Both the position numbers and the translations under genes were made by a program. DNA of 64,000 bases. Source: Leptolyngbya sp. BL0902. Its GTDB lineage: Bacteria > Cyanobacteriota > Cyanobacteriia > Phormidesmidales > Phormidesmidaceae. Below, piece after piece: positions 33,573 to 43,215 of this stretch. A model generated the notes under the pieces. That model ran no database searches. It was not told the origin of the DNA and saw only the letters and a program-made list of their open reading frames with translations. The stretch is from the NCBI RefSeq assembly GCF_016403105.1, contig NZ_CP046155.1, positions 2,046,001 to 2,110,000 of the forward strand, written 5' to 3'. Every line of letters begins with the position of its first letter. Positions within the stretch are counted from its first letter, which is position 1.

Positions 33573-35003
33573 TCAGGACGGATCGGATATCCGCACCACA
33601 GCCACTTCAACGGTCTGTTCCTTGGCTGACTCCACCGAGGCTTCCCAATTGGGGTCTTGTTCCCAGTCGTGGGTGGTCTGATCCCATCCGTCATTGCCGT
33701 GATCCCAGTCTTCAGAAGATTGAGATTCGGCCTGGGGTTCGGACACTGAAACCTCAGCGATACTTTCAACAGTCTCAACCGTCTCTTCAGCCGCTACTTC
33801 AACGATGGTGTCGTTGCTTTCGAGGTCAATTTCTTCAACCGCTTCAACGGGAAGGTCGTTAACTTCGAGGTCAGTCACTTCGCCAGACACTTCGACCGTA
33901 ATTTCGTTGGTTTTGATGCCAATTTCTTCAACCACTTCAACGGGAAGGTCATTAACTTCGAGATTGTCAGCGTCTTCGACCGTCGCCTCAACGGTTGTAA
34001 GGTCGTTAGTCGCGTTGTCGCCACTGAACGAATCTGCGCCGTCAAGACGATCCATAGCGTCGTTCAGGGAAATGGTGGCGGACTCGGCGACCTCTAGGGT
34101 GACTGGTTCTGGGCTTTCAGGCAACGCCTCATCGTTAGCCGCTAACTCGGTTGAGGGCTGGAGTGAATCGGCCCACACTTGAGCTTCATCCATTTCGGGC
34201 TCGAAGGCTGTAGCATCCGGCCCTGGAGAGAACGTGATCTCTGGGGTGTCAATTGCAACCTTAGCCAATGCCGTCTCAGCCAACTCTACTTCAACGAGTT
34301 CTGGGCCGACAGCAGGTTCTAAATCAACAATTTCTTCTAAATCAACAGCGCCTGACTCTTGTGCCACAAGCGCTTGCTCAACGCTGGCCTCCACCGCAGA
34401 CACCGCACCCTCAGGCGGCAGCACTTCCGGCAACAGGCGCTTTAAGGGAATTCCCACCTGGGTAAAGTTGGCTTTGACCTGATCTAAAGAATAGGGAGTG
34501 GTGCGTTTAAAGCGCTTCTCAGAGGTAGCCATGACGGCCAGAACGCTGACAGGCACCTGGAGAAACAGGTTAGCTAGGGCGAAGGATCCCGCCGCCACCG
34601 CCAGTCCGCCAAAATGTCCCAAGGAGGCGAAGGGCGTAATGTCTGCCGCCACCACAGCCCTAGGGTAGATTTCCCACAGCAGCCAGACCAGCAAGATCGG
34701 AGACACGATGGCCAGACTACGCACCCACCACTGCTGGAAGATCGTCAGCATCCGCCTCTGATCGTCGCTAAGAGCAGTCGGTTTTAGGGTGAGCGCCAGC
34801 AAACTGAAAATATAGAAGGGTCGCCTAAGCTGCATCCACAGCGCCGGGGAAACCCCCAGCAACGCCAGCAGCGCCAGTTCAAGACCGGGCCACTGGGGCG
34901 AACCCACCGCTAAACCCAGCATCGAGATTGCCAGCCACAGAGGAACCGTGGCGAGGCCAGCCAGGTGTACCCAAAGGTACGGGTCGTAGCGGTGGGTAGC
35001 CAT
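33573..35003 (-). CDS. Low-complexity-tail membrane protein
   Basis: 476 aa. The N-terminal ~175 residues contain four hydrophobic helices (L-W-V-H-L-A-G-L-A-T-V-P-L-W-L; L-A-L-L-A-L-L-G-V-S-P; I-V-S-P-I-L-L-V-W-L-L-W; G-L-A-V-A-A-G-S-F-A-L-A). The remaining ~280 are an acidic Glu/Val/Thr-rich tail with near-repeats of L-E-V-N-D-L-P-V-E-x-V-E-E-I. This matches the cyanobacterial 'low-complexity tail membrane protein' family, function unknown. Start 4 bp downstream of the infB stop, so it is the last gene of the infB operon. Confidence 0.85.
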   Translation of the reverse strand: MATHRYDPYLWVHLAGLATVPLWLAISMLGLAVGSPQWPGLELALLALLGVSPALWMQLRRPFYIFSLLALTLKPTALSDDQRRMLTIFQQWWVRSLAIVSPILLVWLLWEIYPRAVVAADITPFASLGHFGGLAVAAGSFALANLFLQVPVSVLAVMATSEKRFKRTTPYSLDQVKANFTQVGIPLKRLLPEVLPPEGAVSAVEASVEQALVAQESGAVDLEEIVDLEPAVGPELVEVELAETALAKVAIDTPEITFSPGPDATAFEPEMDEAQVWADSLQPSTELAANDEALPESPEPVTLEVAESATISLNDAMDRLDGADSFSGDNATNDLTTVEATVEDADNLEVNDLPVEVVEEIGIKTNEITVEVSGEVTDLEVNDLPVEAVEEIDLESNDTIVEVAAEETVETVESIAEVSVSEPQAESQSSEDWDHGNDGWDQTTHDWEQDPNWEASVESAKEQTVEVAVVRISDPS

Positions 35004-35007
35004 AGGG

Positions 35008-38000
35008 TTAGGTCATTGCTAGGGTACGTCGCTTCGTCACCATGCGGAAGGCGTCGATGATGTCGCCCTCCTTCCAGTCGCTGAAGCTGTCGATGCCGAT
35101 ACCGCACTCGAAGCCTGCCGCAACGTCTTTGGTGTCTTCCTTCATCCGTTTGAGGGAGTCGAGCTTGCCCGTGTAGACAACCTCGCCACCGCGCACCACC
35201 CGCAGGTTGCAGTTGCGCGTTACCTTGCCCGACAGCACATAGCAGCCTGCCACAGCGCCCTTGCGTACTGGGAAGACGGCCCGCACTTCCACCTGGCCGA
35301 GGGTTTCCTCCACCATTTCGGGATCGAGCAAGCCTTCCATGGCCCCTTGGATGTCGTCCAGCAGGTTGTAGATCACCTCGTAGTCTCGCACATCCACGCC
35401 CAGACGATCCGCCGACTGACGGGCACCGGGGGCGAGGGTGGTGTTGAAGCCGACAATCACCGCGCCACTGGCAGCCGCGAGATCCACGTCGGTTTCGCTG
35501 ATTTCGCCCGGAGCGGCCAGCAGCACCCGAATCTGCACCTCGTTCTGGGGCAACTGTTGCAGGGCGGCGAGGATAGCCTCGATGGAACCCTGCACGTCGG
35601 CCTTCAGCAACAGGTTGAGATCCTTCAGATCCCCTTCCTGGACTTGGGCTGAGATGGTGTTCAGCGTCACCCGGCGAGAGGCCATCGCCTGCTGGAGGCG
35701 AGACATCCGCTGCTCAGACATCCGCTTGTCGGCCACTGCCCGCGCCGTTTTCTCATCGGGGTAGACCTCGAACTCGTCCCCAGCGGCGGGGACATCGTTC
35801 AGACCCAGCACCTCCACCGCAAAGGAGGGCGTGGCCTTGTCTACCCGCTGGAGTCGGTCGTCGAGCATCGCCCGCACCTTACCCAGCACGGGGCCAGCCA
35901 CCAGGGAATCGCCCACCTTCAGAGTGCCGTTTTGCACCAGTAGGGTAGCCACAGGGCCACGGGCCTTGTCGAGGTTGGCCTCGATGACAGTACCCCGTGC
36001 CCGACGGTCAGGGTTGGCCTGGAGGTCTTCCACCTCGGCCACCAGCACAATCATTTCCAGCAGGGTATCCAGGTTTTCGCCAGAGAGGGCGCTGACGGGC
36101 ACCATGATGGTGTCGCCGCCCCATTCTTCGGGCACCAGGCTGTGCTCCATGAGCTCCTGCTTCACCCGGTCGGGGTTGGCGGTTTCCTTGTCCACCTTGT
36201 TGATGGCGACAATCAGCGGCACCTCAGCGGCCTTGGCGTGGCTGATAGCCTCAATGGTTTGAGGCCGTACCCCGTCATCAGCGGCCACCACCAGAATGGC
36301 GATGTCGGTGACACGGGTACCCCGCGCCCGCATGGCGGTGAAGGCTTCGTGACCCGGCGTATCCAAGAAGACAATCTGGTGAGACTGTCCGGCGTGCTCC
36401 ACATCCACGTGGTACGCCCCGATGTGCTGGGTGATTCCCCCCGCCTCGCCCTGAGCCACCTTGGTTTTGCGGATGGAGTCGAGCAGGGTGGTTTTCCCAT
36501 GGTCTACGTGGCCCATAATCGTCACCACCGGAGGCCGACGCTGGAGGCTTTCCAGATCTGCCGCGTCGAGCATTTCCGTGACCTTCTTAGCCTCAGACTG
36601 AGCGGCTTCGGTTTCAACCACCACCTCAAACTCCTCGGCCACCATCTTGGCGGTTTCAATATCAAGGGTTTGGTTGATGTTGGCGGCGATGCCCTTGAAG
36701 AACAGGGACTTGATCAACTCGGTGTCGGGCACCATGATCATCTCGGCCAGCTCATGCACCGTCAGCCCTTCGGTGAGCACGATCAGTTCAGGCCGCTCCT
36801 GCTTGGGAGCCGATTCCCGCCGATCCCGTCGTCCACGACCGCCACCACTGCTGCTGTCGCGGTGCTGGGGGCGATGGCTCTTCACCGTGGGGGTGGAGGG
36901 CTTGCCGCTGCCAGCGCTCTTGGGCTTGGGCGGACGAGCCAAAGACATACTGAGGTTCATGGCCTCGGTGTCTTGCTCTTCACCGTCTAGCTCATCGGCC
37001 AGGGCATCGAGATCTTCGTCTTCGTCCTCTAGGACGGCCTGACCCCGGCGCTTGGTCTTGCTGACCTTGCCCGCCTTTTCGCGCATTTCCATTTCATCGT
37101 CTTCGTCCTCCCGTTCCTTGCGCTTGTGGCGCGGGGGTGAAGGCCGACGCAGGCGGCTTTCTAGATCTAGAGGATCCACACCGATGACGGAAATAGAGTC
37201 GTCGCCGCCCTCTTCTTTACCCTTCGCGGCGGTTTCCTTGGCCGGGGTCGGGGGCGCATCAGGACGACGCAGTTTGGGCTTAGGCTTCAGACGGGGGACG
37301 TTAACATTTTCGTCCTCGTCCATCTCGCGAATGGGAATGGTAGGCCGTACCGCAGGCTCTTCGCCATCCCGAGCCTCGGCCCGCTTAATGACGGGGCGAA
37401 CAGGGCGGGGCGCATCTCCAGTCTTGGCGCTAGGCGGTGCCCCAGCGGCAGCGACAGCACCCCGGCTGGGAGGGCCAGCCAGCTTGGGTCGAGGTGCTAC
37501 CGCCGCCACCTCAACGGTTTCCGTAGGCTCTGGACGATAGTCATCATTACTGGGGGGGGCCGAAACCGCCGCCGCTGGACGGTTGGGTGCAACGACTGGA
37601 CGGGGCTTACGATCCTCCATTAAACCGCCGTCTTTAGCGCCTGGGCTAACGGGACGGCTGGGCTTATCAACGATATCGGCAGCAGGACGAGTCGGCTTAC
37701 TCGGTGCTGCCCCGTCATTGGCTCCCCCATTCCCAGGGCCACCCTCAGCGGGCCGTTCTGGTTTGGGCGTCACACGGTGGCGACGGATTTCTAAAATCTG
37801 CTGTTTTTGCTCTGGTCGGCTGCTGCTCTTAACTAGGTTAGGGCGAGGACGATTTGGGCGAGCGGCACCACCGCTTTGGCGCGTTTTCTGAGCTTCTGAG
37901 CGAATTTGCTCTGCCTGTGAGTCATCAAGGGTGCTGCTATGACTTTTCGCGGCAATGTCAAGGCGATCACAGATCGCCAAAATATCCTTATTCTCCAAAT

Positions 38001-38046
38001 TCAGTTCCTTAGACAATTCATAAATTCTGACTTTGCCGTTGTTCAT
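35008..38046 (-). CDS. infB: Translation initiation factor IF-2
   Basis: 1012 aa. A short N-terminal IF2_N domain ([10 protein letters not shown]) is followed by about 400 residues of Pro/Arg/Lys/Glu-rich disordered sequence. A second IF2_N-type domain is near 425-475. The G domain has [26 protein letters not shown] and N-K-V-D. Domains C1 and C2 reach to the end ([12 protein letters not shown]). It brings fMet-tRNA to the 30S subunit. It is downstream of ylxR with a 351-bp gap. Confidence 0.97.
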   Translation of the reverse strand: MNNGKVRIYELSKELNLENKDILAICDRLDIAAKSHSSTLDDSQAEQIRSEAQKTRQSGGAARPNRPRPNLVKSSSRPEQKQQILEIRRHRVTPKPERPAEGGPGNGGANDGAAPSKPTRPAADIVDKPSRPVSPGAKDGGLMEDRKPRPVVAPNRPAAAVSAPPSNDDYRPEPTETVEVAAVAPRPKLAGPPSRGAVAAAGAPPSAKTGDAPRPVRPVIKRAEARDGEEPAVRPTIPIREMDEDENVNVPRLKPKPKLRRPDAPPTPAKETAAKGKEEGGDDSISVIGVDPLDLESRLRRPSPPRHKRKEREDEDDEMEMREKAGKVSKTKRRGQAVLEDEDEDLDALADELDGEEQDTEAMNLSMSLARPPKPKSAGSGKPSTPTVKSHRPQHRDSSSGGGRGRRDRRESAPKQERPELIVLTEGLTVHELAEMIMVPDTELIKSLFFKGIAANINQTLDIETAKMVAEEFEVVVETEAAQSEAKKVTEMLDAADLESLQRRPPVVTIMGHVDHGKTTLLDSIRKTKVAQGEAGGITQHIGAYHVDVEHAGQSHQIVFLDTPGHEAFTAMRARGTRVTDIAILVVAADDGVRPQTIEAISHAKAAEVPLIVAINKVDKETANPDRVKQELMEHSLVPEEWGGDTIMVPVSALSGENLDTLLEMIVLVAEVEDLQANPDRRARGTVIEANLDKARGPVATLLVQNGTLKVGDSLVAGPVLGKVRAMLDDRLQRVDKATPSFAVEVLGLNDVPAAGDEFEVYPDEKTARAVADKRMSEQRMSRLQQAMASRRVTLNTISAQVQEGDLKDLNLLLKADVQGSIEAILAALQQLPQNEVQIRVLLAAPGEISETDVDLAAASGAVIVGFNTTLAPGARQSADRLGVDVRDYEVIYNLLDDIQGAMEGLLDPEMVEETLGQVEVRAVFPVRKGAVAGCYVLSGKVTRNCNLRVVRGGEVVYTGKLDSLKRMKEDTKDVAAGFECGIGIDSFSDWKEGDIIDAFRMVTKRRTLAMT

Positions 38047-38397
38047 CCAGTTCTCCCTACGCTAGTCAAGAAAATTAGTTCATAAAGCCAACCTGCTTCG
38101 TCCAACACAACGACATCAAAACCATTCTGACGCATACGTTAGCCTAGCAAGGCATTGTAAACCAAAGCTAGATACTCTCTGAGCCATCTAATCTAGTTTA
38201 CAGATTTATCGGATGGGATGGGCAAGCTTTCCCGTCCGGTGGTAGGTTTCTAGGCTGCGGATGTCCCCCTTCCCAGTGTAGTCAAGGCCCAAGCGCCTAG
38301 GCGGCGGCGCTTTTGGGTGAGGCTAGTCAGGCAAGATAGACCAGCTTTTTCCCAGTATGCCCAGTGGGGCATGATTTCCCTATCCTAGCTTAGGAAG
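38047..38397. other. 351-bp gap between ylxR and infB
   Basis: Unusually long for this normally tight gene pair. It holds a GC-rich near-palindrome around 38293-38312 (GCGCCTAGGCGGCGGCGC) and AT-rich sequence near the infB start. It probably carries a separate infB promoter or leader. I see no gene. Confidence 0.5.
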
Positions 38398-38682
38398 CTA
38401 ACGGCTCGGCAGCTTGGATGCCAAGGGGCTGACGCCAGCCTCTAGGCGCTGCCAAAGCTGGGGCCAAAGACTATCGGGAATGGGCGCTTTGAGGGCGCGA
38501 CCAAGACGGTTTTTGCGCTGGGCAATCCGCAGACAGTCGGCCTGGGGGCACAGGTAGGCAGATCGCCCCATACCCTGATCGAGGCAGACGGTGGTGGAAT
38601 GAGCCAGACGCACCACTCGCCAGAACTCAGCCTTGGGGGCAACGCGCCGACAACTGACGCAGCGCCTATCGTTGGGAGCCAT
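38398..38682 (-). CDS. ylxR: YlxR (DUF448) RNA-binding protein
   Basis: 94 aa from ATG 38682 (M-A-P-N-D-R-R-C-V-S-C-R-R). The family G-R-G-A-Y-L-C-P motif appears as G-R-S-A-Y-L-C-P-Q-A-D-C. YlxR proteins are small nucleoid/RNA-associated factors encoded between nusA and infB. The second cysteine pair is present. The open frame extends nine codons upstream, but the ATG fits the family start. 206 bp separate it from nusA. Confidence 0.9.
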   Translation of the reverse strand: MAPNDRRCVSCRRVAPKAEFWRVVRLAHSTTVCLDQGMGRSAYLCPQADCLRIAQRKNRLGRALKAPIPDSLWPQLWQRLEAGVSPLASKLPSR

Positions 38683-38888
38683 AGGGTAAAAGCGCAGTCC
38701 GATGAACAACTTACCCCACGATAGCAGCTATCCTTCAGCCCCCAGCCCCCACGGGCTACTCCCTGTCCATCAGTCACTGATATTGATGCCGCGTAGATCT
38801 ACGGAACCGTAGCGCCACGGGAAAAGGGAATCGAACGGGAGATGCCCTAGGGCTAGCCCAAACTCAGGTGCCGTGGGCTGGGCTAGGG

Positions 38889-40316
38889 CTATTCCTCCTC
38901 CGTTGCGGCGGATTCTAAGTCTAGGTCTTCCGCCTCGTCTGTGGGAGCGATGGGTTCGGGCTCAGCGGGTTCCACGTCCTCCTCCTCTTTGAGGAATCCG
39001 GCTTCCAGTTCGGCCTCCACTTCTTCGGCGGCGGCGGCAATGGCGGCCATCTTGGCTTCGCGGGCGGCTTGGGCGGCTTTGGCCTTGGCTTCGGCTTCGG
39101 CAGCTTTGGCCTGGGCTTCGGCTTCGGCGGCTTCACGGGCGGCTTGCAGTTCCGCTAGTTTTTGATCTTCGGCGGCATAGTCATACTTGCCCGCGTCCTT
39201 GATGTCGATTTTCCACCCGGTCAGGCGGGCCGCAAGGCGGACGTTTTGCCCCTCTTTGCCAATGGCGAGGCTGAGCTGATCTTCGGGCACCAGCACATGG
39301 GCCTGCCGCTCGTCGGGGTTAACCAGGCGCACCTCATCCACCCGGGCAGGGCTGAGGGCGTTGGAAATGTAGGTGGCAGGGTCGGGCGACCAGCGGATCA
39401 CGTCGATTTTTTCGCCGCGCAGTTCGTTCACCACCACCTGAATCCGCGATCCCCGTGCGCCAATGCAGGCCCCGACCGGATCCACGTCTCGCTCTAGGGT
39501 ATCCACGGCAATTTTGGTGCGGGGGCCAACGGAGCGGGAGGGCGGGTTGGCTTCGCGGGCCACGGCCACAATGCGGACGATTTCGTCTTCGATTTCCGGC
39601 ACTTCGTTGGTGAACAGTTCCACCACCAGGGCCGCATCGGCACGGGAGACCAACAACTGCGGCCCCCGGTGAGACCCCTCAGACACTTTTTTGAGGGCAA
39701 CCCGGAAGGTGGCGTTGGCCCGGTAGTTGTCGTTGGGCAGTTGATCCCGCTTCAGCAGTTCCGCCTCCACTTCCGGCTGACCCACGCCGCTACTCACGGC
39801 CATAATCACCGACTGCCGCTCAAACCGCAGCACCCGCGCATTCAGAATCGCTCCTTCGAGATCCTGAAACTCCTCCTGAATCAGCTTACGCTGCTGATCC
39901 CGCAACTTCTGGGCCAGAACCTGCTTGGTTTGAATCGCTGCCATGCGGCCAAAGTCACCCTGATCGGGCGTGACATCCAGCACCACCGTATCCCCGGCCT
40001 GGGCTTCGGGAGCCACTTCCCGCACTTCGTCCAGGGCGATCTGGTGATCCTGGCTGGTCACTTCCTCGACGATGGTTTTGGTGGCCAACACCCGGAACCC
40101 CTGTTCGCCGTAGTCATCCACATCCAGTTCAATATCGAAATTGTCAAAATACTCTTCATCGAAGTGGAGGCCCATTTGCTGGGTGCGGCGGTAGCGTTCG
40201 TAGCCCTTCAGCAGCGCCTCGCGTAGGGCATTTTCTACAGCGTGTTTGGGCAGATTCTTTTCTCGACTAATGGTGTCGATCATCTCCTGCAAATTGGGCA
40301 GATTAACCAGAGACAT
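38889..40316 (-). CDS. nusA: Transcription termination/antitermination protein NusA
   Basis: 475 aa from ATG 40316 (M-S-L-V-N-L-P); a TTG two codons earlier is less likely. The N-terminal RNAP-binding domain (1-125), S1 (about 130-200) and two KH domains (G-A-C-I-G-A-R-G-S-R-I and A-I-G-K-E-G-Q-N-V-R-L-A) are present. The tail from about residue 375 is low-complexity: repeated A-E-A-x-A-K-A segments, then an acidic end. It lacks the E. coli-type C-terminal acidic repeat domains, as in other cyanobacteria. Follows rimP by 83 bp. Confidence 0.96.
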   Translation of the reverse strand: MSLVNLPNLQEMIDTISREKNLPKHAVENALREALLKGYERYRRTQQMGLHFDEEYFDNFDIELDVDDYGEQGFRVLATKTIVEEVTSQDHQIALDEVREVAPEAQAGDTVVLDVTPDQGDFGRMAAIQTKQVLAQKLRDQQRKLIQEEFQDLEGAILNARVLRFERQSVIMAVSSGVGQPEVEAELLKRDQLPNDNYRANATFRVALKKVSEGSHRGPQLLVSRADAALVVELFTNEVPEIEDEIVRIVAVAREANPPSRSVGPRTKIAVDTLERDVDPVGACIGARGSRIQVVVNELRGEKIDVIRWSPDPATYISNALSPARVDEVRLVNPDERQAHVLVPEDQLSLAIGKEGQNVRLAARLTGWKIDIKDAGKYDYAAEDQKLAELQAAREAAEAEAQAKAAEAEAKAKAAQAAREAKMAAIAAAAEEVEAELEAGFLKEEEDVEPAEPEPIAPTDEAEDLDLESAATEEE

Positions 40317-40399
40317 AGACAATTACCTTTCAACAGTGTGAGTTTGAAATACATGGGAAGGCCGAGGGTAGGCCCACGGAAGACCGCTATTCGGGGCTG

Positions 40400-40870
40400 C
40401 TAATCAGGGCTTTCGTTACTCAGTTCCACAGCGGTCACGTTCTCGCGGGGCAGGGTGATGGGTTTGCCCCGTTGGCTAATCACCACAGCGGCATCGTCCC
40501 GGTGCAGGAGTTGACCCACCCAGGTTTGCTTGCCCCGGTAGGGTTCTGCCAGCCGCACTTCCACCATGAACCCCTTGAATACGATAAAGTCCCGGTCGGT
40601 GGAGAGGTCGGAGGACACCCCAGGACTCGACACCTCCAGCACGTAGGCATCGGGAATCAGATCGGAGCCATCGAGGACTTCTTCGAGGGCTTGGCTCATT
40701 TTTTCGCAGTCCTCTAGGCCCGTATCTTCGTTCTCCAGGCTGCGGATATCAATCCGTAGAACCGGGGGAGACTGGTTAGTTTGAAAGACTGCCTCCACCA
40801 CTTCCAGTCCCAGTTGTTCGGCAACGGGGGCAGCAAGGGCAAGCACCTGGGGGATGATGGGGTGAGTCAT
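40400..40870 (-). CDS. rimP: Ribosome maturation factor RimP
   Basis: 156 aa. The N-terminal domain has L-G-L-E-V-V-E-A and V-L-R-I-D-I-R. The family signature around Y-V-L-E-V-S-S-P-G is followed by the SH3-like C-terminal domain. It assists 30S subunit assembly. First gene of the rimP-nusA-ylxR-infB cluster. A terminator-like hairpin lies about 75 bp upstream of the start, so the promoter must be between them. Confidence 0.94.
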   Translation of the reverse strand: MTHPIIPQVLALAAPVAEQLGLEVVEAVFQTNQSPPVLRIDIRSLENEDTGLEDCEKMSQALEEVLDGSDLIPDAYVLEVSSPGVSSDLSTDRDFIVFKGFMVEVRLAEPYRGKQTWVGQLLHRDDAAVVISQRGKPITLPRENVTAVELSNESPD

Positions 40871-40945
40871 GGCGAAGAGCGGCGGGGCGAAGGAAGAACT
40901 GGTATCTAGGGCGGGATTGCCGTGAACCAGAGGCCCACGGACAAT

Positions 40946-40967
40946 AAAAAAGTGGGCGTTGACCCAC
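40946..40967 (-). terminator. Rho-independent terminator between a small gene and rimP
   Basis: On the minus strand GTGGGTCAACGCCCAC is followed by six T (complement of 40946-40951). The 5-bp G/C stem with T run is compact and convincing. It would end transcripts of the 41040-41228 gene. Confidence 0.75.
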
Positions 40968-41039
40968 CTCCCTAGACCCTAAGACTAAAGGAACCCAAGC
41001 CCGAAGACTTGAGTGCTTCTATTCTAACCAACTTTGGCC

Positions 41040-41228
41040 CTATTCGGACTCCATGCGGTTGAGGAGTTGATACACAAAGAGTTGCCGTAGGGCAGCGGCC
41101 TCTAGGTTGGGCTGGTTCGCTCTGGCCTGAAGTTCGGCAGAGTAGTAAACCAGCCCAGCGGTGGTCAGCAGCAGAATCACGATATTCCGCAGAATGAGGT
41201 AGCAGGGAAGACAACGATTTTTCATCAT
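41040..41228 (-). CDS. Small single-helix membrane protein, unknown
   Basis: 62 aa (or 61 if the second ATG is used). M-M-K-N-R-C-L-P-C-Y precedes one hydrophobic helix (I-V-I-L-L-L-T-T-A-G-L-V-Y-Y). A charged C-terminal helix A-A-A-L-R-Q-L-F-V-Y-Q-L-L-N-R-M follows. Two cysteines lie in the N terminus. A terminator follows 73 bp downstream, which supports a real transcription unit. I recognise no family. Confidence 0.6.
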   Translation of the reverse strand: MMKNRCLPCYLILRNIVILLLTTAGLVYYSAELQARANQPNLEAAALRQLFVYQLLNRMESE

Positions 41229-41416
41229 GATGAGAAAACCCCGATGCCGTGTTAGCGTGTGGCGACGTAACGGCTATAGCTCTATCTTAACCGTTCGCCA
41301 AGACCGTGCTGATGGGCATTATACGGTCAATAAGATCGCGCCTTAGCCTCTCCTCAGGGGTTCTTCACCCATGGACAGGAAGGACTCTGGAAAAAGTGCG
41401 CTTACCACGGCTGAGG

Positions 41417-42172
41417 CTAAACATTCACTTTGCCAAAGCGGCGTTCTCGCCCTTGGTAGGCGATGAGGGCTTGGTGAAATTCAGTGAGGTCAAAGTCGGG
41501 CCAGAGAGTGTCGGTGACGTAGATTTCGGCGTAGGCCAACTGCCACAACAAAAAGTTACTGATGCGCATTTCGCCACTGGTGCGGATGAGCAGGTCGGGA
41601 TCGCGTAAGCCCGCTGTGTAGAGCTGCTGGCTGAACCGATCCTCGGAAATGTCGTCGGGCTGAAGTTCTCCCCGCTGTACCTGGGCCGCAAGACGGCGGC
41701 AGGCTTCAACAATTTCCTGGCGTCCACCATAGTTGGTGGCCACTGTGAACTCAATGCCCTGATTATCCTGGGTTTTAGCCATGGCCTGCTCAATTTCCGC
41801 TTGGAGGGAGGCGGGCAGAGCGGTGAGATTCCCCACAAAGCGAATCCGCACATTTTCCGCCATCATTTCCATGAGTTCTTGGCGCAGCACCCGTTCAAAC
41901 AGGGTCATCAAGAAGTCCACTTCCTCTAGGGGCCGACCCCAGTTTTCTGTGGAAAAGGCGTAGGCCGTGAGGGCACCAATGCCCCAATCCCGACAGACCC
42001 GCAGCAGGGTTTTGAGGGTATCTACCCCGCGTCGATGGCCCATGATGCGGGGCAGTCCCCGGCGTTTGGCCCAGCGTCCGTTACCGTCCATAATCACCGC
42101 CACATGGTGGGGTAGGCGGTCGGGGTTGAGATCGGTGGGGCGGACGTAGGGCGCGAAGGGCTTGGGGGTCAT
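41417..42172 (-). CDS. uppS: Isoprenyl transferase (undecaprenyl diphosphate synthase class)
   Basis: 251 aa cis-prenyltransferase making the C55 lipid carrier for peptidoglycan. The signature [15 protein letters not shown] holds the catalytic Asp. [13 protein letters not shown] and the C-terminal [15 protein letters not shown] are all present. Its ATG overlaps the TGA of cdaA (ATGA), so the two are translationally coupled. Confidence 0.96.
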   Translation of the reverse strand: MTPKPFAPYVRPTDLNPDRLPHHVAVIMDGNGRWAKRRGLPRIMGHRRGVDTLKTLLRVCRDWGIGALTAYAFSTENWGRPLEEVDFLMTLFERVLRQELMEMMAENVRIRFVGNLTALPASLQAEIEQAMAKTQDNQGIEFTVATNYGGRQEIVEACRRLAAQVQRGELQPDDISEDRFSQQLYTAGLRDPDLLIRTSGEMRISNFLLWQLAYAEIYVTDTLWPDFDLTEFHQALIAYQGRERRFGKVNV

Positions 42173-43089
42173 TTTTTCTCTCGAGGAGACGACGATGCCG
42201 GACGAAATAAGCGGAGAAGCAAAGCGAGGGCCTGACTACTGAGCCGCCGCCCCAGGGTGCGAAGCTGGGGAGCTACGGCCTCACGATCCCCCGTTTTGGA
42301 GAACTTGGCGTTGAGGATGCTCCGCAGGCGGCTGCTCGTCAAGGGCCGATCTAGGATACCGCCCTCTGCCAAGGAAATCGAGCCTGTTTCCTCAGACACC
42401 ACCACACACACACAATGTTCAACCCGTTCGGTGATGCCCATAGCGGCCCGGTGGCGAGTGCCCAACTGCCGCGAGGCCACCCGCTCGGAAATAGGCAAAA
42501 TCACCCCGGCGGCGAGGATGCGCGATCCCCGAATCAGCATCGCCCCATCGTGGAGCAGGGTGGTGGTTTGAAAAATGGTCTGAATCAGTTCCTTGGATAC
42601 CTCGGCATTCATCCGCACCCCAGGCACCGAAAAGTCTCGCTCGTCGATGGGCTTATCCACCTCCAGAATTAACAGCGCCCCCGTCCGATTTTGGGACAGT
42701 TCCTTCACCGCGTCCACAATTTCATCGATGACGCTGTCTGGCTGGGCCATGGTTTCCTTCGGCGGACTCAGCAGCTCCCACAGTCGGCCCTGCCCCAGCA
42801 GTTCTAACAGCCGCCGAAACTCCGCCTGGAGAATAAACGCCATGGCCACCGCCGAGCCAATTACCAGCTTATCCAGCACAAACCCCAGCAGCGTTAGCCC
42901 CAGGAATTTGCTCAGTGCTGCCGCCAGCATCAGAAAGATCAGCCCCCGCACCATCCACAGGGTACGCCGCTCGCCAATCACCACCAGCACCACATAGCTG
43001 AGGGCTAACACCAGCGCAATATCGAGGGCCTGGAGCGCAAACCTGACCCGGTCTAGGTTGGTTAGCCATTGCTCCCAGGGATAGTTCAT
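42169..43089 (-). CDS. cdaA: Diadenylate cyclase (CdaA type)
   Basis: 306 aa. Three N-terminal membrane helices (about 15-90) are followed by the DisA_N cyclase domain. Its motifs are D-G-A-M-L-I-R-G and G-T-R-H-R-A-A-M-G. It makes cyclic di-AMP from two ATP, a signal for potassium and osmotic balance and cell-wall state. The C-terminal ~45 residues are a basic Arg/Leu-rich tail. Coupled to uppS by a 4-base overlap. The usual partner cdaR is not seen. Confidence 0.95.
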   Translation of the reverse strand: MNYPWEQWLTNLDRVRFALQALDIALVLALSYVVLVVIGERRTLWMVRGLIFLMLAAALSKFLGLTLLGFVLDKLVIGSAVAMAFILQAEFRRLLELLGQGRLWELLSPPKETMAQPDSVIDEIVDAVKELSQNRTGALLILEVDKPIDERDFSVPGVRMNAEVSKELIQTIFQTTTLLHDGAMLIRGSRILAAGVILPISERVASRQLGTRHRAAMGITERVEHCVCVVVSEETGSISLAEGGILDRPLTSSRLRSILNAKFSKTGDREAVAPQLRTLGRRLSSQALALLLRLFRPASSSPREKK

Positions 43090-43215
43090 GCCGTGTTAGA
43101 AGGAGGTGCCTTGCGGATAGTGCGGCGCGTCGAAGGTGGATCGAGAAATGCGAGGCTAGCCGCCGAAACGTCAAAGGAACCTTGGAGATTGGCGGCTTAT
43201 GGAGGCTGAACGAAT

